A stretch of DNA of 64,000 nucleotides, taken from Egibacter rhizosphaerae. GTDB taxonomy: Bacteria; Actinomycetota; Nitriliruptoria; Euzebyales; Egibacteraceae. The notes beneath the pieces were generated by a model that made no database searches, had not been told where the DNA came from, and worked only from the letters and a program-made list of their open reading frames with translations. The DNA is taken from positions 3,038,001-3,102,000 of the forward strand of contig NZ_CP036402.1 in assembly GCF_004322855.1 (NCBI RefSeq), given 5' to 3'. The position numbers and the translations under genes are program-made. Positions 8,619 through 17,369 of the stretch are shown piece by piece (the stretch's first letter is position 1; each line of letters begins with the position of its first letter).

Positions 8619-9830
8619 TCACCGGTCCGGGTCGTCGATCAGCGCGCGCAGCAGGACACCGGCACCGCCCCGGACGGGCGCACCGCCGATGATCCGGGAG
8701 CGCAGGACCTCCACGGGTGCCCAATGCGCGGCCAACACGCGGTGTCGGATCTCGCGCGCGATCGGTTCGTGCAGCCACGGGTGCAGGGGGGTGAAGTACC
8801 CGCCCAGCACGACCACCGGGGCACCGATCAGGTTGATCGAGGACGCGAGCGCGATCCCGAGACGGCTGCCGATGTCCTCGAGCGCTGCCAGGATCCGGGC
8901 GTCGCCGTTCGTGGCGGCCGCGGCGATCTCCGGGACGGGGTGCACGGGCGCCGTGGGGGACGTGAGGCGCACGTCCCGTGGGCTGTACCCCGACTGCCGG
9001 AGCAGGGCCCGCAGCCCCGCGAACGTCTCCACGCATCCCCGGCTCCCGCAGGCGCAGGACGGCCCGTCGGGGGCGAGCGTCATGTGACCCAGCTCGCCGC
9101 CGAATCCGGTCCCGCCCCGGTACAGCTCGCCCCCGGTCACGAGTCCGGCCCCCACGCCCGCGTAGCCCGAGACGTAAACGAAGTCGGGCGTGTCACGGCC
9201 GGCGGACTCCCACCGCTCCGCGAGCGCCGCCAGGTTCGCCTCGTTCTCCAGTCGGACCTCGAGCGCACCCCCCAGGTGATCGCGCAGCAACCGGGCGACG
9301 GGCACGCGCCCCCACCGCAGGTTCGGCGCGACGATGAGCTCCCCCCGAGTGGGGTCGACGAGCCCGGGCAACCCGACCGTGACCCCGACGGGCCGCAGAC
9401 CACCGGCCCGCAGGCGCTCGAGGGGGCGCGAGACGAGGGCGCCGAGGGCCTCGATCGTCTCTCCGGGGTCCTCGCCCCGGTTCTCACGGCGGAGGAAACC
9501 CTCGTCCCGCACCCGGCCGAGCAGGTCGATCGCCGCGAACGACAGGTGATCCACGCTGACCTCGAGGCCGAGCGCCACGAACGTATCCCCGTCGAGTCCG
9601 ATCGCCCGGCCCGGGCGGCCCGCCCCGCGGGTGGGCCGCTCCCCGTTCTCGCGGACGAGGCCCCGCGCCAGCAGCTCGCCGACCAGGCTCGAGACCGTCG
9701 ACTTGTTGAGGGCGGTGGCGGCGACGATCTCCGCCCGGGAGACAGTGCCCCGGTCAGCGACGGTGCGCAGCACCAGGCCGAGGTTGTGCCGCCGCATGTT
9801 CCTGGGGCTGAGGGCGGTGGGGGGCGCCAT
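8619..9830 (-). CDS. ROK-family transcriptional repressor, XylR-like
   Basis: A 403 aa DNA-binding ROK protein, probably the xylose-responsive repressor of this locus. The N-terminal winged helix (NMRRHNLGLVLRTVADRG, TVSRAEIVAATALNKSTVSSLVGELLARGLV, about residues 10-65) is followed by a ROK sugar-binding domain with DGPSCACGSRGCVETFAG, the ROK zinc/Cys motif, and GGELGHMTL. The start at 9830 has GGGAGGAG about eight bases upstream; the longer frame up to 10097 is rejected. It is divergent from the sugar ABC operon, across a 393-base region holding a promoter overlapped by a palindrome, which is the natural place for its operator. Effector specificity is inferred from neighbours. Confidence 0.88.
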   Translation of the reverse strand: MAPPTALSPRNMRRHNLGLVLRTVADRGTVSRAEIVAATALNKSTVSSLVGELLARGLVRENGERPTRGAGRPGRAIGLDGDTFVALGLEVSVDHLSFAAIDLLGRVRDEGFLRRENRGEDPGETIEALGALVSRPLERLRAGGLRPVGVTVGLPGLVDPTRGELIVAPNLRWGRVPVARLLRDHLGGALEVRLENEANLAALAERWESAGRDTPDFVYVSGYAGVGAGLVTGGELYRGGTGFGGELGHMTLAPDGPSCACGSRGCVETFAGLRALLRQSGYSPRDVRLTSPTAPVHPVPEIAAAATNGDARILAALEDIGSRLGIALASSINLIGAPVVVLGGYFTPLHPWLHEPIAREIRHRVLAAHWAPVEVLRSRIIGGAPVRGGAGVLLRALIDDPDR

Positions 9831-10223
9831 GGTTCGCTCCTCCCACTCCTCGCCGACCGGGAACGTTCGCCGTCCACGTACCAATATACGGAAGAATCGG
9901 TCGCGGGCGGGGCGGTTGTCACGGACGGGTGTGATGAGCCGTGGACCTCCGACGATCGATCGCGGGGACGGTGCGACCACGGTTTCCCCGCGGCGTTCGG
10001 GCCCGCCGACGGCCGGATGGGGCGGCCGTGTCTGCCGCATGGTGGGGTGACGGCTGGTCGAGATCGCTCGGAATCGTGGGACCAAACGCCTTGACATCCT
10101 CGTAATGGGCTCGTAGCCTCCATATTAGTTGTCTGCAACTACATATTGTCGAGCAGGAGTCCGAGCAGGACCCCGAGCCAGTGAGGACGGGCTGGAGTCG
10201 GACTCGGGCATGGAGGGAATCGC
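9831..10223. other. Divergent control region of the xyloside locus
   Basis: This 393-base gene-free stretch lies between the repressor and the substrate-binding-protein gene. A TATATT element on the minus strand (9883-9888) may be the repressor's -10, with no good -35. The strong plus-strand promoter and palindrome at 10091-10146 are listed separately. The leader from about 10147 to 10210 carries short GAGCAGGA-type direct repeats and no gene. Confidence 0.6.
10091..10146 (+). promoter_or_regulatory. Promoter with overlapping palindromic operator, ABC operon
   Basis: TTGACA (10091-10096), a 17-base spacer and TAGCCT (10114-10119) form a good housekeeping-type promoter. Immediately downstream, at the expected transcription start, TAGTTG (10126-10131) and CAACTA (10136-10141) are perfect inverted arms around TCTG. 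They are flanked by ATAT on both sides (10122-10125 and 10143-10146). The position is ideal for steric repression, and the sequence resembles XylR/ROK operators with TTAGTT...AACTAA character. Binding by the adjacent ROK protein is inference. Confidence 0.75.
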
Positions 10224-11651
10224 ATGTCGATGCACATCCCCGCAATCCCGGCTAGGACCCCGCGCGTCCTGCTCTCCGTGCTGGCGGTGCTGGCGCTGCT
10301 CGTGGCGGCCTGCACCGGCGGCGTGGACGAGGAGGTCGCCGATGACGCCGGCGACGAGGAGCCGGACGCCGAGACCGATGACTCCGAAGACCCCGATGAG
10401 GCGGAGGACGCCGACGACGGCGAGCCCGACGAGGCCTCGGACGAGGAGGGCGAACTGTCGCTCTGGTACCTCGACGACCACGAGCCGCAGGTGGCCGATG
10501 CGGTCGAGCGGTTCAACGAGGAGTACCCGGACGTCGAGGTCGACGCACGCCCGGTGGAGAACGACCCGTACAAGACCGAGCTGCAGACCGCGATGGGTAC
10601 CGACGCGCAGCCCGACGTGTTCCACAACTGGACCGGCGGTGGCCTGGCGCAGTATGTGGACGCAGGGCTCGTCGAGCCGATGACCGACTACATGGAGGAG
10701 AACCCCGACTGGGCGGACGAGCTCGCCGACCCCGCGATCGACTCGGGCACGATCGACGGCGAGGTCTACGCGGCGCCGACCATCCTCGGCGCGGCGTACA
10801 TGTGGTACCGCACCGACATCTTCGACGAGCACGGCCTCGAGCCGCCCGAGACCTACGACGAGTTCCTCGAGATCATCGAGACCCTGCAGGACGAGGGGCT
10901 CGCGCCCATCTCCCTGGCGAACGGCCCGCAGTGGCCCGGCGCCTTCTGGTTCATCTACTTCTCCGCCCGTCACGGCGGCCCCGAGCCCTTCCTCGACGCC
11001 TTCAACCGCGAGGAGGGCGGCACGTTCGAGGACGAGTCGTTCGTCGAGGCGGGTGAGAGCCTCCAGGAGCTCGTCGAGATGGACGCCTTCGTCGAGGGCT
11101 TCAACGGGCTCGAGTACGACACGGGCGATTCCCGTGCCCCCCTCTACGCCGGCGATGCCGCCATGGAGCTCATGGGCGACTGGAACATGAACGCTATCCG
11201 GGACGAGGCGCCCGACATGGAGGACGACTTCGACTTCTTCGAGTTCCCGGCGATCGAGGACGGCACCGGTGAGCAGGACGTGCTCGTCGGTGGCGCGAAC
11301 GGCGCCTTCTCGGTGTCCGAAGCCGTGGACGATCCCGACCTCGCCTTCGAGTTGGTGCGGTACCTGAGCGACTCGCAGTCCGCGCAGATCGTGGTCGACG
11401 AGGCGCTCGGGACGCCGGCCAGGACCGACGGGGTCGAGATCGAGGACCCGGTCGTGCAACGCTTCGTCGACACCATCGATGGTGCCGACCACCTGCAGCA
11501 CTACTACGACCAGTTCCTGCCGCCGGACATGGCGGCCACGCACCTCGAGACCACGCAGCAGCTCTTCGGGCTCGACATCACGCCCGAGGAGGCTGCCGCG
11601 GAGATGGAGGCCGAGGCCGAGGCCGGCGGCCTGGAAGAGGAAGTGGAGTGA
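10224..11651 (+). CDS. Sugar ABC transporter substrate-binding lipoprotein
   Basis: Extracellular solute-binding protein family 1 (CUT1 class), 475 aa, probably binding xylose oligosaccharides or xylosides. The lipoprotein signal peptide ends in LLVAAC (Cys30). It is followed by an unusually acidic 45-residue linker made almost only of Asp/Glu/Ala/Pro, then the binding domain from about residue 76 (LSLWYLDDHEPQVADAVERFN, TDAQPDVFHNWTGG, GAAYMWYRTDIFDEHG, GDWNMNAI). The ATG at 10224 has GGAGGG six bases upstream. It is the first gene of an ABC operon: two permeases follow, separated from it by a perfect 18-bp hairpin. No ATPase gene is present, as is common for CUT1 systems that share an MsiK-type ATPase. 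Confidence 0.92.
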   Translation: MSMHIPAIPARTPRVLLSVLAVLALLVAACTGGVDEEVADDAGDEEPDAETDDSEDPDEAEDADDGEPDEASDEEGELSLWYLDDHEPQVADAVERFNEEYPDVEVDARPVENDPYKTELQTAMGTDAQPDVFHNWTGGGLAQYVDAGLVEPMTDYMEENPDWADELADPAIDSGTIDGEVYAAPTILGAAYMWYRTDIFDEHGLEPPETYDEFLEIIETLQDEGLAPISLANGPQWPGAFWFIYFSARHGGPEPFLDAFNREEGGTFEDESFVEAGESLQELVEMDAFVEGFNGLEYDTGDSRAPLYAGDAAMELMGDWNMNAIRDEAPDMEDDFDFFEFPAIEDGTGEQDVLVGGANGAFSVSEAVDDPDLAFELVRYLSDSQSAQIVVDEALGTPARTDGVEIEDPVVQRFVDTIDGADHLQHYYDQFLPPDMAATHLETTQQLFGLDITPEEAAAEMEAEAEAGGLEEEVE

Positions 11652-11713
11652 CCCTCATCCGCCCGGCGCTGGTCGTGCCGGGTGGGTCCTGATCGACACT
11701 GCCCGTCGGAAGT

Positions 11714-11752
11714 CCACGTGGTGGGGACGCGGAGCGCGTCCCCACCACGTGG
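11714..11752 (+). terminator. Perfect 18-bp hairpin between lipoprotein and permease genes
   Basis: The arms at 11714-11731 (CCACGTGGTGGGGACGCG) and 11735-11752 are exact reverse complements around a GAG loop. There is no T-run. It lies 62 bases after the binding-protein stop and 15 bases before the permease start. Such hairpins typically protect the upstream mRNA or partly terminate transcription, giving excess binding protein over permease. Its mechanism here is inferred. Confidence 0.7.
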
Positions 11753-11767
11753 GTCGGGAGCGAGGCG

Positions 11768-12790
11768 ATGAGCGAACCACGACCGCAGGGCCCGGAGGTG
11801 GTCGCGGCCCCTTCGGGCCAGCGCGGTGCCACGGCACAGGAGCCGCATGTGGCCGCGCAGCCGACCCGCGGCGCGGCGGAGGTCGAGTCGGGTGAGGCTG
11901 GTCACCGGCGCGGCAAGCTGAGCGAACGCGACGGGCCGGCGATCATCATGTTCCTGGCTCCGGCCGCGCTGGTCTACGTGGTCTTCGTGGTCTGGCCGAT
12001 CCTCAATTCCTTCTACTTCAGCACGCTCGAGTGGGACGGGATCAGCGAACCGGTCTTCGTCGGTCTCCAGAACTTCCGGGAGATCATCGGTGACTCGGTG
12101 GCGTGGCTCTCGCTGCGGAACAACATCGTCGTCGTGCTCGCGTCGCTGGCGTTCCAGCTCCCCATCGGCTTGGCGCTGGCCCTGCTGCTGATCAGTCCGA
12201 TCCGCGGTACGCGGGTGTTGCGCACGGTGTTCTTCCTGCCGCTGCTCATGTCGACCGTCGCCATCGGGATCCTGTGGTCGACGATGTACAACCCGACTTT
12301 CGGGGTGGTGAACCGAGCGCTCGAGGCCGTCGGCCTCGGCGCGCTGACCCAGCCGTGGCTGGGTCAGCCGAGCACCGCGTTGCCCGCCCTCATCGTCGTC
12401 ATCTGTTGGCAGTTCATTCCGTTCTACATGATCCTCTACCGCGCGGGACTCACGGCGATCCCCGAGGAGGTGAACGAGGCCGCGGCGGTGGACGGGGCCA
12501 AGCCCTGGTCGCGGATCCGCTACGTGACTCTGCCGCTGCTCAAGGGGACGACCCGCACGGCGGTCCTGCTGGCGGTGATCGGCTCCCTCAAGTACTTCGA
12601 CCTGATCTACATCATGACCGGTGGCGGGCCGGGCCGGGCCACCGAGGTCCTCGCCACCTACATGTACGGTCAGGCCTTCACCCGCGGGAACATGGGCTAC
12701 GGCAGCGCGATCGCGGTGGTGCTGTTCGTGCTGGCGATGGTGGCCACGTTGCTGGTGCTGCACCAGACCCGCCAGGTCGAGGAGGACTAG
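11768..12790 (+). CDS. Sugar ABC transporter permease 1 (MalF/UgpA-like)
   Basis: Inner-membrane subunit of the CUT1 importer, 340 aa. A hydrophilic N-terminal extension of about 50 residues precedes six predicted helices starting at AIIMFLAPAALVYVVFVVWPI. The cytoplasmic EAA loop that contacts the ATPase is visible as NEAAAVDGAKPWSRIRYVTLPLL. A GGGPGRATEVLATYMY segment before the last helix is typical of MalF homologues. The second permease starts four bases after its stop. The long disordered N-terminus is unusual but has a GGAGCGAGG-like SD just upstream of the ATG. Confidence 0.92.
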   Translation: MSEPRPQGPEVVAAPSGQRGATAQEPHVAAQPTRGAAEVESGEAGHRRGKLSERDGPAIIMFLAPAALVYVVFVVWPILNSFYFSTLEWDGISEPVFVGLQNFREIIGDSVAWLSLRNNIVVVLASLAFQLPIGLALALLLISPIRGTRVLRTVFFLPLLMSTVAIGILWSTMYNPTFGVVNRALEAVGLGALTQPWLGQPSTALPALIVVICWQFIPFYMILYRAGLTAIPEEVNEAAAVDGAKPWSRIRYVTLPLLKGTTRTAVLLAVIGSLKYFDLIYIMTGGGPGRATEVLATYMYGQAFTRGNMGYGSAIAVVLFVLAMVATLLVLHQTRQVEED

Positions 12791-12794
12791 GGCG

Positions 12795-13619
12795 ATGGTC
12801 AAGCGGCACCTGATCCGGTTCGCGCCCCTCTACCTGCTGGCGGCGATCGCGACGCTGTTCGCGCTCTACCCCTTCCTGTTCATGATCCAGACGGCCCTGC
12901 GCACGCAGGGGGAGTTCCTGCAGGGGCCGTTGGGCCTGCCCCTGCCCCCGACGTTCGAGAACCTCGAGTTCGTCCTGTCGGCGCAGTTCCTGCGGTACTT
13001 CCTGAACAGCATCGTGGTCTCGACGATCTCGGTGGGCGCGGCGACGCTGTTCGGCGCGATGGCGGCCTACCCCCTCGCGCTCATGAAGTTCCGGTCCAAT
13101 CGCGTGATCTACGTGGCGTTCATCGCCGGCCTCATGATCCCGATCCACGCGATCATCATCCCGGTGTTCGTTCTCACCCTGCAGATCGGGCTCTACGACT
13201 CGATCTGGGCGCTCGTCGGCCCGTACATCGGGTTCAGCCTGCCGATCACGGTCCTGATCCTGACCGAGTTCTTCCGCGGCCTGCCCCGGGAGATCCTCGA
13301 GGCGGCCAGCGTCGACGGGGCCGGCCACTTCCGCCGGTTCTGGAGCGTGCTGCTGCCCCTGGCCAAGCCCGCCGTCGCGACCGTGTCGATCTACAACCTG
13401 ATCTTCATCTGGAACGAGTTCATCTTCGCGTTGACCCTCACGTCGTCGAGGAGCAACGCGACGCTGCCGGTGGGGCTCCGAGAGCTGTTCGGCCAGTTCG
13501 GTGTCAACGTGCCCGCCGTCATGATGGCCCTCACCGCAGCCAGCCTCCCCGTGCTGATCTTCTACTTCTTCGCGCAGGACCGCGTGATGCAAGGGCTCAC
13601 GGCCGGCGCGGTCAAGTAG
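12795..13619 (+). CDS. Sugar ABC transporter permease 2 (MalG/UgpE-like)
   Basis: Second transmembrane subunit, 274 aa, with six predicted helices. The EAA motif is LEAASVDGAGHFRRFWSVLLPLAKP. IIIPVFVLTLQIGLYDSIWALVGPYIGFSLPITVLIL and YNLIFIWNEFIFALTL are characteristic of MalG-type permeases. The ATG at 12795 is four bases after the first permease's stop and its SD (GGAGG at 12781) lies inside the end of that gene, so translation is probably coupled. The longer frame from 12621 overlaps the first permease and is rejected. Confidence 0.93.
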   Translation: MVKRHLIRFAPLYLLAAIATLFALYPFLFMIQTALRTQGEFLQGPLGLPLPPTFENLEFVLSAQFLRYFLNSIVVSTISVGAATLFGAMAAYPLALMKFRSNRVIYVAFIAGLMIPIHAIIIPVFVLTLQIGLYDSIWALVGPYIGFSLPITVLILTEFFRGLPREILEAASVDGAGHFRRFWSVLLPLAKPAVATVSIYNLIFIWNEFIFALTLTSSRSNATLPVGLRELFGQFGVNVPAVMMALTAASLPVLIFYFFAQDRVMQGLTAGAVK

Positions 13620-13670
13620 CCCCGATGCCACGAGACCGCGCCGCTGCGCGCCCCCGACAAGGAGTGCTCC

Positions 13671-14858
13671 ATGCCCGTTGAACCGTCCCCCGAGAACAAG
13701 TTCAGCTTCGGTCTGTGGACCGTCGGGTGGCAGGCCCGTGACCCCTTCGGCGAGCCGACCCGAGCTGCCCTCGACCCCGTCGAGACCGTGCACCGGCTGG
13801 CGGAGATCGGAGCGTGGGGGGTGACCTTCCACGACGACGATCTGGTGCCCTTCGCCTCGGACGAGGCGGAACGCGAACGCCACGTGAAGCGCTTCCGGGA
13901 GGCCCTCGAGGAGACCGGGCTCGTCGTGCCGATGGCGACGACCAACCTCTTCGGTCACCCCGTCTTCAAGGACGGCGCGCTCACCAGCAACGACCGCTCG
14001 GTGCGCCGGTTCGCCCTGCGCAAGGTCATGCGCAACCTCGACCTCGCCGCGGAGCTGGGGGCCTCCACCTACGTGTTCTGGGGCGGCCGCGAGGGCTCGG
14101 AGATCGATGCGGCCAAGGATTCCTACGCCGCGCTCGAGCGGTACCGCGAGGGGATCGACACGCTCGCGCAGTACGTGACCGAGCGGGGCCACGGCCTGCG
14201 GTTCGCGCTGGAGCCCAAGCCCAACGAGCCGCGCGGTGACCTCCTGCTGCCGACGGTCGGGCACATGCTCGCGTTCATCTCCACGCTCGACCACGCCGAC
14301 ATGGTCGGCGTGAACCCCGAGGTGGGGCACGAGCAGATGGCCAACCTGAACGTGGTGCACGGCGTCGCGCAGGCCCTGTGGCAGGGCAAGCTGTTCCACA
14401 TCGACCTGAACGGCCAGCACGGGCCGAAGTTCGACCAGGACCTCGTGTTCGGGCACGGCGACGTGCAGAGCGCGTTCTACCTCGTCGACCTGCTCGAGCA
14501 CGGACCGCTGGGCGGAGGGCCCACCTACGACGGCCCGCGCCATTTCGACTTCAAGCCGCTGCGCACCGAGGATCCTCGTGCGGTGTGGGCCTCGGCGGCG
14601 TCGAACATGCGCACCTACCTGCTGCTGAAGGAGCGGGCGGCGGCGTTCCGGGCCGACCCCGAGGTGCAGCAGCTGCTCGCGAGCGGCAAGGTCACCGAGC
14701 TCGCCACGCCGACGTTGGCGCCCGGCGAGACCCCCGAGGAGTTGCTGGGGGACACCTCGGCGTTCGAGCGTTTCGACGCCGACGGGGTCGGTGCCCGCGG
14801 TTACGGGTTCGTGGAGCTCGACCAGCTCGCGCTCGAGCACCTGCTCGGGGCCCGATGA
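13671..14858 (+). CDS. xylA: Xylose isomerase, actinobacterial class I
   Basis: Interconverts D-xylose and D-xylulose using two divalent metals. The 395 aa protein matches the Streptomyces enzyme position by position: catalytic His54 and Asp57 (HDDD), the metal ligands Glu181, Glu217, Asp245, Asp255, Asp257 and Asp287, plus Lys183 and His220, all fall at the reference numbers. Other signatures are [18 protein letters not shown] and [15 protein letters not shown] at 13659-13664 gives ideal spacing to the ATG. It follows the permease genes in the same operon, so imported sugar is isomerised here and phosphorylated by the xylulokinase encoded upstream. Confidence 0.98.
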   Translation: MPVEPSPENKFSFGLWTVGWQARDPFGEPTRAALDPVETVHRLAEIGAWGVTFHDDDLVPFASDEAERERHVKRFREALEETGLVVPMATTNLFGHPVFKDGALTSNDRSVRRFALRKVMRNLDLAAELGASTYVFWGGREGSEIDAAKDSYAALERYREGIDTLAQYVTERGHGLRFALEPKPNEPRGDLLLPTVGHMLAFISTLDHADMVGVNPEVGHEQMANLNVVHGVAQALWQGKLFHIDLNGQHGPKFDQDLVFGHGDVQSAFYLVDLLEHGPLGGGPTYDGPRHFDFKPLRTEDPRAVWASAASNMRTYLLLKERAAAFRADPEVQQLLASGKVTELATPTLAPGETPEELLGDTSAFERFDADGVGARGYGFVELDQLALEHLLGAR

Positions 14859-14898
14859 CCCTCGTCCGTGGGCCCTACACGTGGGCCGAGGAGACGCG

Positions 14899-17286
14899 AT
14901 GACCAGCACCCATGAGGCGGGCCTCCCGCCCTACGCCGACGCGTCGACACCCGTGGCGCAGCGGGTGGACGACCTGCTCGCGCGGATGACGCGGGAGGAG
15001 AAGCTCGCGCAGCTCGGCAGCGCCTGGGCGTTCGAGCTGCTGCGGGAGGGCGAGTTCGCCCCCGACCGCGCCGGTGAGCTGCTCGGGCACGGCCTCGGTC
15101 AGGTGACGAGGATCTCGGGCGCCACGAACGCGGGTGCCCGCGAGGCGGCGGGGCTCGCCAACCGGATCCAGCGCCACCTCGTCGAGGAGACCCGGCTGGG
15201 GATCCCCGCGATCGTGCACGAGGAGAACTGCTCGGGGCTCATGGCACGGGAGTCGACGATGTTCCCGCAGGCCATCGGGGTCGCGAGCACCTGGGATCCC
15301 GGGCTGAACGAGCGCATCGCCGGCGTGATCCGCGAGCAGATGCGGGCCGTCGGGGCCCATCAGGGGCTGTCGCCGGTCCTCGACGTGTGCCGGGACGCTC
15401 GGTGGGGGCGTCTCGAGGAGACCTACGGCGAGGACCCGCATCTCGTCGCGCGCATGGGCGTGGCCTTCGTCCGCGGTCTCCAGGAAGGGTCACCCGGCGC
15501 CGGGGACCAGCGCGCGCACACCGGCGAGGGCGTGGTCGCCACCGGCAAGCACTTCGTCGGCTACGGGGCGTCCGAGGGCGGCATGAACTGGGCGCCCGCG
15601 CACATCCCCGCGCGCGAGCTGCGCGAGATCCATCTCCACCCGTTCGAGGCGGCCGTCCGCGAGGGCGGACTCCGATCGATCATGAACGCCTACCACGAGC
15701 TCGACGGGATACCGTGCGGCGCGAGCCGCGAGCTGCTCACCGACGTCCTGCGTGGCCAGTGGGGGTTCGACGGCACCGTCGTGGCCGACTACTTCTCGGT
15801 CGACCAGCTCGCCCACTATCATCGTCTGGCCGCCGACAAGTCCGAGGCGGCGGCGATGGCGCTCCGCGCGGGCATCGACGTCGAGCTGCCCAGCACCGAC
15901 TGTTACGCGACCCCTCTGGCCGAAGCGCTCGATCGACACCGGGTGGACGCGGCCCACGTCGACGCGGCGGTCGCCCGGGTCCTGCGCCAGAAGTTCGAGC
16001 TGGGCCTGTTCGAGCGACCGTACGTCGACGTGGACGCGGCACCGACGGCGATGAACGCCGCGCCGCACCAGTCGCTCGCGCTGGAGACGGCACGCCGCAG
16101 CCTCGTGCTGCTCAAGAACGACGGCGACCTGTTGCCGCTCCCCGACACGCACCGGACGGTCGCGGTGATCGGGCCGAACGCGGACGCCGCCCGGCACCTG
16201 CTGGGGGACTACACCTACCCGGCGCACATCGAGACACTGCTCGAGACCCGGGAGGATGGTGCGTTCGGGGTCACGCTGCCCGACGACCATCAGGTCGAGG
16301 CGTCGGTCGGCGACGTACCCACCGTCCTCGACGAGCTACGAGCCCGGCTCGGCGAGCGCGTGCGGCACGCCCGTGGCTGCGACGTGAACACCAGCGACAC
16401 GAGCGGGATCGCGGAAGCAGCGGCGCTCGCCGCCCAGTCGGACGTCGTGGTCCTGGTCGTCGGCGACAAGTCGGGTCTGACCGACGGCTGCACGAGCGGC
16501 GAGGCCCGCGACCGCGCCTCGCTGGACCTGCCCGGTGCGCAGGAGGCGCTCGCGCGCGAGGTCGTGGCCACGGGCACCCCCGTGGTCGTGGTGCTCGTTG
16601 CGGGCCGGCCCTGCGGCAGCCCGTGGCTGCACGAACAGTGCGCCGCGGTGCTGATGGCGTGGCTGCCCGGCCAAGCCGGCGGACGGGCCATCGCCGAGAC
16701 CCTGACCGGTGCGGTCAACCCGAGCGGCAAGCTGCCGGTCTCGTATCCGGAGACCGTCGGACAGGTCCCGGTCTTCTACAACCACAAGGTCTCCGGCGGG
16801 CGGTCGCACTGGAAGGGGGACTACGTAGATGCCCCGAGCCGTCCGCGTTATCCGTTCGGCCACGGGTTGACGTACACCTCGTTCGTCGTCGAGGCCACGC
16901 GGATCGCCGAGGCCACCCTGCCCACGGACGGCACGGCGACGATCGAGGTCACGGTCGCCAACCGTGGTGCGCTTGCCGGGGAGGACGTCGTGCAGCTCTA
17001 CGTACGCGATCCGGCGGCGAGCGTCACTCGGCCGGTGCGCGAGCTGAAGGCGTTCGCCCGCGTGGAGGCGGCGCCGGGGGAGACCCGGCGGATCGCGTTC
17101 GGCTTGCCGGGTGCGCTGCTTGGGTTCCACGGCGAGGATCTCGGCTACGTGGTCGAACCCGGCGAGGTGGAGGTCTCCGTCGGGCTCTCGTCCGCGGATC
17201 GGGTGCCCGCGGGGACCCTCACGCTCGTGGCCGGGGAGGAGGCGGAGCCCGCCAAGGTGTTCGCGGGGACGGTGACGCTCGACTGA
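14899..17286 (+). CDS. Glycoside hydrolase family 3, probable beta-xylosidase
   Basis: A 795 aa GH3 enzyme with an N-terminal (beta/alpha)8 barrel (TREEKLAQLGS, KHFVGYGASEGGMNWAPAHI), a catalytic nucleophile Asp near residue 297 in TVVADYFSVDQL, an alpha/beta sandwich domain (LLKNDGDLLPLP, TVAVIGPNAD) and a C-terminal fibronectin-III-like domain (FGHGLTYTSF, GEDVVQLYVRD). There is no signal peptide, so it should act in the cytoplasm on imported oligosaccharides, consistent with the upstream permeases. GH3 also includes beta-glucosidases; xylosidase is inferred from xylA in the same operon. The start at 14899 (MTSTHEAG) follows GAGGAG; the extension from 14791 overlaps xylA. Confidence 0.88.
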   Translation: MTSTHEAGLPPYADASTPVAQRVDDLLARMTREEKLAQLGSAWAFELLREGEFAPDRAGELLGHGLGQVTRISGATNAGAREAAGLANRIQRHLVEETRLGIPAIVHEENCSGLMARESTMFPQAIGVASTWDPGLNERIAGVIREQMRAVGAHQGLSPVLDVCRDARWGRLEETYGEDPHLVARMGVAFVRGLQEGSPGAGDQRAHTGEGVVATGKHFVGYGASEGGMNWAPAHIPARELREIHLHPFEAAVREGGLRSIMNAYHELDGIPCGASRELLTDVLRGQWGFDGTVVADYFSVDQLAHYHRLAADKSEAAAMALRAGIDVELPSTDCYATPLAEALDRHRVDAAHVDAAVARVLRQKFELGLFERPYVDVDAAPTAMNAAPHQSLALETARRSLVLLKNDGDLLPLPDTHRTVAVIGPNADAARHLLGDYTYPAHIETLLETREDGAFGVTLPDDHQVEASVGDVPTVLDELRARLGERVRHARGCDVNTSDTSGIAEAAALAAQSDVVVLVVGDKSGLTDGCTSGEARDRASLDLPGAQEALAREVVATGTPVVVVLVAGRPCGSPWLHEQCAAVLMAWLPGQAGGRAIAETLTGAVNPSGKLPVSYPETVGQVPVFYNHKVSGGRSHWKGDYVDAPSRPRYPFGHGLTYTSFVVEATRIAEATLPTDGTATIEVTVANRGALAGEDVVQLYVRDPAASVTRPVRELKAFARVEAAPGETRRIAFGLPGALLGFHGEDLGYVVEPGEVEVSVGLSSADRVPAGTLTLVAGEEAEPAKVFAGTVTLD

Positions 17287-17369
17287 GCCCGAGCAGGTGC
17301 CCGTGCGGCGTCCGTGCCTGCCGATTGGCACGGTCACGTACGCTGACCGCAACCGCAGGATCGGAGGCC

